A stretch of DNA of 64,000 nt. Source: DASXKD01 sp963734725 (GTDB lineage Bacteria > Actinomycetota > Actinomycetes > Streptosporangiales > Streptosporangiaceae). Under the pieces are notes generated by a model. The model was not told where the DNA came from. It worked only from the letters and a program-made list of their open reading frames with translations, and made no database searches. Location: contig CAVTIX010000017.1 of assembly GCA_963734725.1 (NCBI GenBank), forward strand, positions 93,773-157,772. The letters run 5' to 3'. A program made the translations under genes and the position numbers. This document shows, piece by piece, positions 59,880 to 64,000 of this stretch. The first letter of the stretch is position 1, and the number at the start of each line of letters is the position of its first letter.

Positions 59880-61585
59880 GACAATCCCTCCTCGCTGGCC
59901 TTGGCGCCGACCAGGTCGATGAACGCCCGTTGCAGGGTCTTACCGCCTCGCACCTGGTCGGTGGTGCCGGTGGCCACAATCTGGCCCTGGCTGATGATGG
60001 AGACGTGGTCGCAGACCTGCTCGACCAGTTCCATGACGTGGCTGGAGAACAGCACGGTCGAGCCCGAGCTGACATAGTTGGTCAGCATCCGGCGGATCGC
60101 GTCGGCTGATACCGGGTCCACGCCCTCCAGCGGCTCGTCGAGGAACAGCACTGACGGGTTGTGGATCAGCGCGCAGCCGAGGGCGGCCTTCTTGCGCATG
60201 CCGGTGGAGTAGTCCGCGACTAGCCGTTTCGCGTCGGCGGTCAGGTCCAGCACGTCCAGGAGTTGCGCGGCCCGGGCTCGCGCCTCGCCAACCGGCAGGT
60301 CCCGCAGCCGCCCGGCGTATTCCAGCAGTTCCTCACCGCTGAGCCGGTCGAACAGCCGGGCTTCGGCCGGCACCACGCCGATGATGGCCTTGGCAGCGGG
60401 TGGGTCGGCCCACACATCCAGCCCGTTGATCAGGATCTGCCCGGCGTCGGGCCGCAGCAGGCCGGTCATCATCGACAGGGAGGTGGTCTTCCCGGCCCCG
60501 TTCGGTCCGACCAGCCCGGCGAAGGAGCCGGCCGCGATCTCCAGGTCGATCCCGGCGACTGCCTCCTTCTCGCCGAAGCTCTTGCGCAATCCGAGAACCT
60601 TGATCGCTGGTCCGCCCGTGATCGCCTCCCTGGCCGACTCTGAGGCTCTGGTGACGGCGCTGTCTTCCTTGGCCTTCCGGTTGGGCACGGTTACCGCTCG
60701 GACGGGCGGGGCCGGGGCCGCCATGACCGGTTGCGGGGCCTGCTCGCGGCTCGGAGCGGCAGCCGCCATGACTGGTTGCGGGGCTTGCCCGCGGCTCGGA
60801 GCGGCGGCCGCCATGACTGGTTGCGGGGCTTGCTCGCGGCTGGGCACGGCTGGTGGCCCGTCCGTCCGCCAGTTCCGGAGCCGGTCGGGCAGGAACAGGG
60901 TCAAGGCGGTGATGAAGGCGAGGATCTTCGACACTACGTTCATCGTGATGGGCAGCGCGGACTGCGGGTAACCGAAGCCGGACAGGGCCCAGATCCCGAA
61001 CACGCCGATCATCAACGCGAAGCAGGAGAACGTGGACCTGCGCACCCGTACCATCGGCGACAGCGTGAGCAGCCAAAGCGTGGTGAGCTCGACCATGATC
61101 AGGGGGGTGAAAAATACCGCCCGGTAGAAGGCCGGATTCGGGGGCAGCGCGGGGTAGGTCCTGGCCATCACGATGAGGTCGAAGGGCAACTCGAAGATCA
61201 TCGGCGCAGCCATCGCGCCCACGACCGCGCTGCCCAGCCTGGTCTGGTAGCGCCATCCGGTGCGGGTCATGACGATGCCGAAAATGGCCGCCGCGGCCAG
61301 CAATGTCACCGGAGTGATGGGGTTATGGACACCCGATCTGATGTGGGGATAGTCGTGCAGGAATTGCTGGACGTAGACCGCGAGCCCCACCAGGAACGCA
61401 ATGAGCGCAACGACCCAGAGCGAGAACATCAGGACCACGACCGAGGTAGGTGGCCGGACGGCCCGGATAGGGCGCCGCAGCCGGATTCCCGCGTAGGCCG
61501 CGCAGCCCGCCACGACCAGCAGGCCGGCCGCAAGTTCGATCTTGGCGTCTCCGCTGTAGCCGACCCACCCGCCGTTAAGACTCAT
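59855..61585 (-). CDS. membrane domain fused to ABC transporter ATPase
   Basis: 576 residues. Residues 1-240 form about seven transmembrane helices. Residues 245-300 are a linker with three near-identical 16-residue repeats (PSREQAPQPVMAAAA; 48-bp units at about 60715-60845). Residues 315-560 are a complete ABC ATPase: Walker A GLVGPNGAGKTTSLSMM, signature region DYSTGMRKKAALGCAL (YSTGM replaces the usual LSGGQ), and Walker B SVLFLDEPLEGVDP. It pairs with the overlapping permease gene. Such ATPases normally lack a membrane domain of this kind, so the fusion is notable. Confidence 0.88.
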   Translation of the reverse strand: MSLNGGWVGYSGDAKIELAAGLLVVAGCAAYAGIRLRRPIRAVRPPTSVVVLMFSLWVVALIAFLVGLAVYVQQFLHDYPHIRSGVHNPITPVTLLAAAAIFGIVMTRTGWRYQTRLGSAVVGAMAAPMIFELPFDLIVMARTYPALPPNPAFYRAVFFTPLIMVELTTLWLLTLSPMVRVRRSTFSCFALMIGVFGIWALSGFGYPQSALPITMNVVSKILAFITALTLFLPDRLRNWRTDGPPAVPSREQAPQPVMAAAAPSRGQAPQPVMAAAAPSREQAPQPVMAAPAPPVRAVTVPNRKAKEDSAVTRASESAREAITGGPAIKVLGLRKSFGEKEAVAGIDLEIAAGSFAGLVGPNGAGKTTSLSMMTGLLRPDAGQILINGLDVWADPPAAKAIIGVVPAEARLFDRLSGEELLEYAGRLRDLPVGEARARAAQLLDVLDLTADAKRLVADYSTGMRKKAALGCALIHNPSVLFLDEPLEGVDPVSADAIRRMLTNYVSSGSTVLFSSHVMELVEQVCDHVSIISQGQIVATGTTDQVRGGKTLQRAFIDLVGAKASEEGLSWLGSSSS

Positions 61586-61761
61586 GGCGCCACCTGCTTT
61601 CTGCTGTCAAAGCTAACGTCATCGAGGGCGAGCGGGCTGCGGCAGCGGCGGGTGAGCCCGGCCGCCGGGATCGCTGGTCTCATGGCCTGTACCTCCCTGC
61701 GCCACCGGTCCGGTCGCGCTGTCTGCTTCCCGCCACGACGGCGGGATCCTTGTCTTCTTAA

Positions 61762-61795
61762 ACTGATATCACTATGCTAGATACGTAATATCAGT
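61762..61795. promoter_or_regulatory. AT-rich inverted repeat between ABC operon and SPFH gene
   Basis: ACTGATAT and ATATCAGT are inverted around 18 bases; the spacer holds TATGCTAGATACG, which could serve as -10 elements in both directions. It is 24 bp before the SPFH start and the most AT-rich spot nearby. It is a likely operator/promoter for the divergent genes; the ribbon-helix-helix protein at 62768 is a candidate binder. Confidence 0.6.
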
Positions 61796-61818
61796 CACGT
61801 CAAGTGGAGGTGGTCTGG

Positions 61819-62748
61819 GTGACCCTGCAGCAGACTTCAGCCGGGACCAGTCACCAGCTGGCCCCGGCGTCGGTGGCCGAGCACCAGGCCCGGGCAATAC
61901 GCGGCGTCAAAGTCCTGGCGGCCGGCATCGTGGCAGTGCTCGGCGGTGTGGCACTGCTGTGGTATGCGCACACGCAGGCCGGCGGCACCGCGAAGGCCCT
62001 GGTCTGGGCTGGCATCATCGTGCTGATCATCGCCGGGCTGGGCCTGACTGGCCTGACGCCGGTCGCCCCGGGCCAGGCGCGGGTCATCCAGCTATTCGGC
62101 AAGTACCGCGGCACGGTGCGCGAACCGGGGATGCAATGGGTGAACCCGTTTACCCCCCGCATCAGGGTGTCCACCCGGATCCGCAACCACGAGACCGCGC
62201 AGGCCAAGGTCAACGACGCCGACGGAAACCCAATCGAGATCGCCGCCGTGGTCGTATGGCGGGTCGAGGACACCGCCAAAGCTATCTACACGGTTGACGA
62301 GTACACCAAGTTCGTCGCCATCCAGACCGAGACTGCCGTTCGGCACATCGCATCCAGCTACCCCTACACCAGCCGCCGCGAAGGCGAGCTGTCGCTGCGC
62401 GACAACGCCGAGGAGATCACCCAGCAGCTGTCTGCGGAGATCGCCGCGCGGGTCGCCTCGGCCGGGGTGCAGATCATCGAGTCCCGGCTGACCCGGCTGT
62501 CCTACGCCGCCGAGATCGCCCAGGCCATGCTGCGCCAGCAGCAGGCCAGCGCCGTCGTCGGCGCCCGGTTGAAGATCGTCGAGGGAGCGGTCGGCATGGT
62601 GCAGCTCGCGCTCAAGCGGCTTGAGGAAGAAGACGTGGTCGCGCTCGACGAGGAGCGCAAGGCCGCGATGGTGTCCAACCTGCTCGTGGTGCTGTGCAGC
62701 GAGCAGGCTACCCAACAGGTCGTCAACACCGGCTCCCTCTACCAGTGA
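61819..62748 (+). CDS. SPFH/band-7 domain membrane protein
   Basis: 309 residues from a GTG at 61819 preceded by GGAGGTG. Two hydrophobic helices (about 30-52 and 58-78) are followed by the SPFH domain (PVAPGQARVIQLFGKYRGTVREPG in outline, NPFTPRIRVSTRIRN, ETAVRHIASSYPY) and a coiled-coil-like helical end. Band-7 proteins form membrane scaffolds. It is followed 19 bp later by a ribbon-helix-helix gene, a pairing that recurs in actinobacteria. Confidence 0.9.
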   Translation: MTLQQTSAGTSHQLAPASVAEHQARAIRGVKVLAAGIVAVLGGVALLWYAHTQAGGTAKALVWAGIIVLIIAGLGLTGLTPVAPGQARVIQLFGKYRGTVREPGMQWVNPFTPRIRVSTRIRNHETAQAKVNDADGNPIEIAAVVVWRVEDTAKAIYTVDEYTKFVAIQTETAVRHIASSYPYTSRREGELSLRDNAEEITQQLSAEIAARVASAGVQIIESRLTRLSYAAEIAQAMLRQQQASAVVGARLKIVEGAVGMVQLALKRLEEEDVVALDEERKAAMVSNLLVVLCSEQATQQVVNTGSLYQ

Positions 62749-62767
62749 CGGCAGGCACGGTATCGCA

Positions 62768-62989
62768 GTGAGTGAACGCAAGAGCTTGCTGCTTCGGCTC
62801 GACCCGGCGGTCCACGACGCGCTGGCCCGGTGGGCCGGAGACGAGCTGCGCAGCACCAATGCCCAGATCGAGTTCCTGCTGCGCCGCGCACTGGCCGACG
62901 CGAGCCGGATGCCCAGCGGCGCGGGACGGATGCGCCGGCCGGGACGGCCGCCGCGCGGCAGCCCGGCGGGCCAGCCAGCCCAGCAGTAG
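62768..62989 (+). CDS. ribbon-helix-helix (Arc/HicB-antitoxin-like) DNA-binding protein
   Basis: 73 residues, GTG start. RKSLLLRLDPAVHDALARWA and ELRSTNAQIEFLLRRALADA form a standard RHH domain; the tail is Arg/Gly/Pro-rich and basic. No toxin gene is adjacent. The operon with the SPFH gene suggests autoregulation through the inverted repeat at 61762-61795. Confidence 0.85.
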   Translation: MSERKSLLLRLDPAVHDALARWAGDELRSTNAQIEFLLRRALADASRMPSGAGRMRRPGRPPRGSPAGQPAQQ

Positions 62990-63012
62990 CCAGTGCATGC
63001 GAACCCAGGCAG

Positions 63013-63480
63013 GACGAGGTCGACGGTGTCGGCCGCACCGCCGCCGCCTGCGTGATCGCCGAGATCGGCACCGATATGACCCGCTTCCCTGCCCCCGGCC
63101 ACCTGGCCTCGTGGGCCAAATACGCGCCCGGGGTGAAGGAATCAGCCGGGAAGAAGAAAGGCAAAAACACCACCGGCCACGGCAACCGTAACCTGGCCCG
63201 CGTCCTGGGCGAGGCCGCCATCGGCGCCGCCCGCACCGACTCCTTCCCCGGCGAACGCTACCGGCGGATCGCCCGCCGCGGCAAGAACAAAGCCAACGTC
63301 GCCGTCGGCCGCTCCCTCCTGGTGATCTTCTGGCACCTGCTGTCTGACCCCCAAGCCCGCTACCACGACCTCGGCCCGGACTTCTACGACACCCACATCA
63401 GCAACAGCCCCAAGATGCGCAACCACGTCCGCCATCTCCAGGCCCTCGGCTACAAGGTCACCCTCGAACCCGCCGCCTGA
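63013..63480 (+). pseudogene. IS110-family transposase, C-terminal fragment
   Basis: The frame encodes the C-terminal (transposase_20) domain: GVGRTAAACVIAEIGTDMTRF, APGVKESAGKKKGKNTTGHG, RNLARVLGEAAIGAARTDSF and ARYHDLGPDFYDTHI. The N-terminal DEDD catalytic domain is missing; the sequence upstream belongs to the ribbon-helix-helix gene. This is a dead remnant. IS110 elements lack long terminal inverted repeats, so no ends could be marked. Confidence 0.88.
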
Positions 63481-63616
63481 CCTCACCGCCCCGAACGCGG
63501 CTCCGCCGCGTGCTGCCGCCCCCCAGCACTCACCGATTTTCGGATCAGTCACTCAGGCCGCACATCCGTGCCTCGTGGCAGTGGACGCCCATCGTGGGGT
63601 GGCTACGCTAGCGCTT

Positions 63617-63844
63617 ATGCGCCGAATTCTCCTGGGGGCCATCGCGGCAGTCCTGCTCCTGGCACTTGGTACCCGCGCCGCCGATGCATTGGGAGTCGGC
63701 GGAGTTCGTCTGCGCTGCGGTTGTGTGGAGACGTGCTGGTGCAAACGTCCGGGTTTCACTGTCTTCCGCTGGGTGACGCCCGGGCGTTGGCACCATATTG
63801 GTCTGACCGCCAAGGAGAAGCAGTCCCGTCACTCGCAGACATGA
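63617..63844 (+). CDS. small secreted Cys-containing protein
   Basis: 75 residues from the ATG at 63617. A signal-peptide-like start (MRRILLGAIAAVLLLALGTRA) precedes LRCGCVETCWCKRPGFTVFRW, with four closely spaced Cys. TACGCT six bases upstream of the start region could be a -10 element of a leaderless transcript. No family could be named. Confidence 0.55.
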   Translation: MRRILLGAIAAVLLLALGTRAADALGVGGVRLRCGCVETCWCKRPGFTVFRWVTPGRWHHIGLTAKEKQSRHSQT

Positions 63845-64000
63845 TCAAAAACGAGTGAGGCTCCCGCAGATGCACCGGGCGCGCCGTGCTATCGACCGCG
63901 AGACGAGGCGGCCAGCCTCAACATGATCCCTTGCCTGCAAAACGCCAGGATGTCGGATGCTGTCGCTCACCCGGGGACATGGCATAGGGGGTGAGTCCGC

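Noticed and set aside
1..64000. tRNA, rRNA or prophage genes
   Set aside because: None recognised on either strand; the holin-like protein at 13906 belongs to a conserved chromosomal block, not a phage.

Overview
The window is about 72-73% GC by eye, densely coded, and full of GTG starts and ATGA/GTGA gene overlaps. Gene content is that of a high-GC actinobacterium. Two stretches match conserved actinobacterial gene orders: hppA / anti-sigma ATPase / bldG / DUF1998 helicase (streptomycete-like), and HAD phosphatase / holin-like protein / epoxide hydrolase / MarP protease / Nudix / nth (mycobacterial-like). The genus cannot be settled from sequence reading alone.

Layout. 1-4680: a NarL-type two-component pair (regulator cut by the left edge), a short-chain dehydrogenase, a QueA homologue and serB. 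4724-12115: SixA-like phosphatase, membrane pyrophosphatase, the anti-sigma/BldG pair and an MrfA-like helicase. 12116-21673: a 6C-like RNA candidate, the HAD-to-nth housekeeping block, a ComF-like protein and a multi-pass membrane protein. 21416-30056: YoaK-like protein, F420-type oxidoreductase, a TPP-riboswitch-controlled permease plus kinase-fold protein, and a five-gene MoxR/DUF58 operon. 29931-33670: a degenerate ClpP-like protein with its XRE regulator and a perfect operator palindrome, then a divergent DapA-like/Gfo-Idh-MocA pair.

33709-49127 is the most interesting part. It is a bacterial microcompartment (BMC) locus of the Rhodococcus/Mycobacterium (RMM, aminoacetone/1-amino-2-propanol) type: class III aminotransferase-fold phospho-lyase, CoA-acylating aldehyde dehydrogenase, a BMC-T shell protein, an uncharacterised protein with an encapsulation-peptide-like N-terminus, BMC-P, BMC-H, an APH-fold kinase fused in frame to a second complete BMC-T shell protein, an SDR, a GntR/UTRA regulator and a divergent APC permease. 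Immediately downstream on the same strand lie the genes of a coenzyme-B12-dependent diol dehydratase: large and medium subunits fused in one chain, a separate small subunit, and a large reactivase. The inferred chemistry is that 1-amino-2-propanol (kinase, then phospho-lyase) and 1,2-propanediol (dehydratase) both yield propanal, which the aldehyde dehydrogenase turns into propionyl-CoA. The shell-kinase fusion, the added dehydratase and a 70-bp tandem repeat that copies the dehydratase ribosome-binding site and start codon are the main novelty candidates.

49128-64000: an L,D-transpeptidase that appears frameshifted, citrate synthase, a membrane-anchored CbbX-like AAA protein, a sulfotransferase-like protein, DUF2252, PRC-barrel and SatP-like proteins, an ABC exporter whose ATPase is fused to a membrane domain, a divergent SPFH/ribbon-helix-helix pair, an IS110 remnant and a small secreted protein. 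No rRNA, tRNA, CRISPR array, prophage or complete IS element was recognised.
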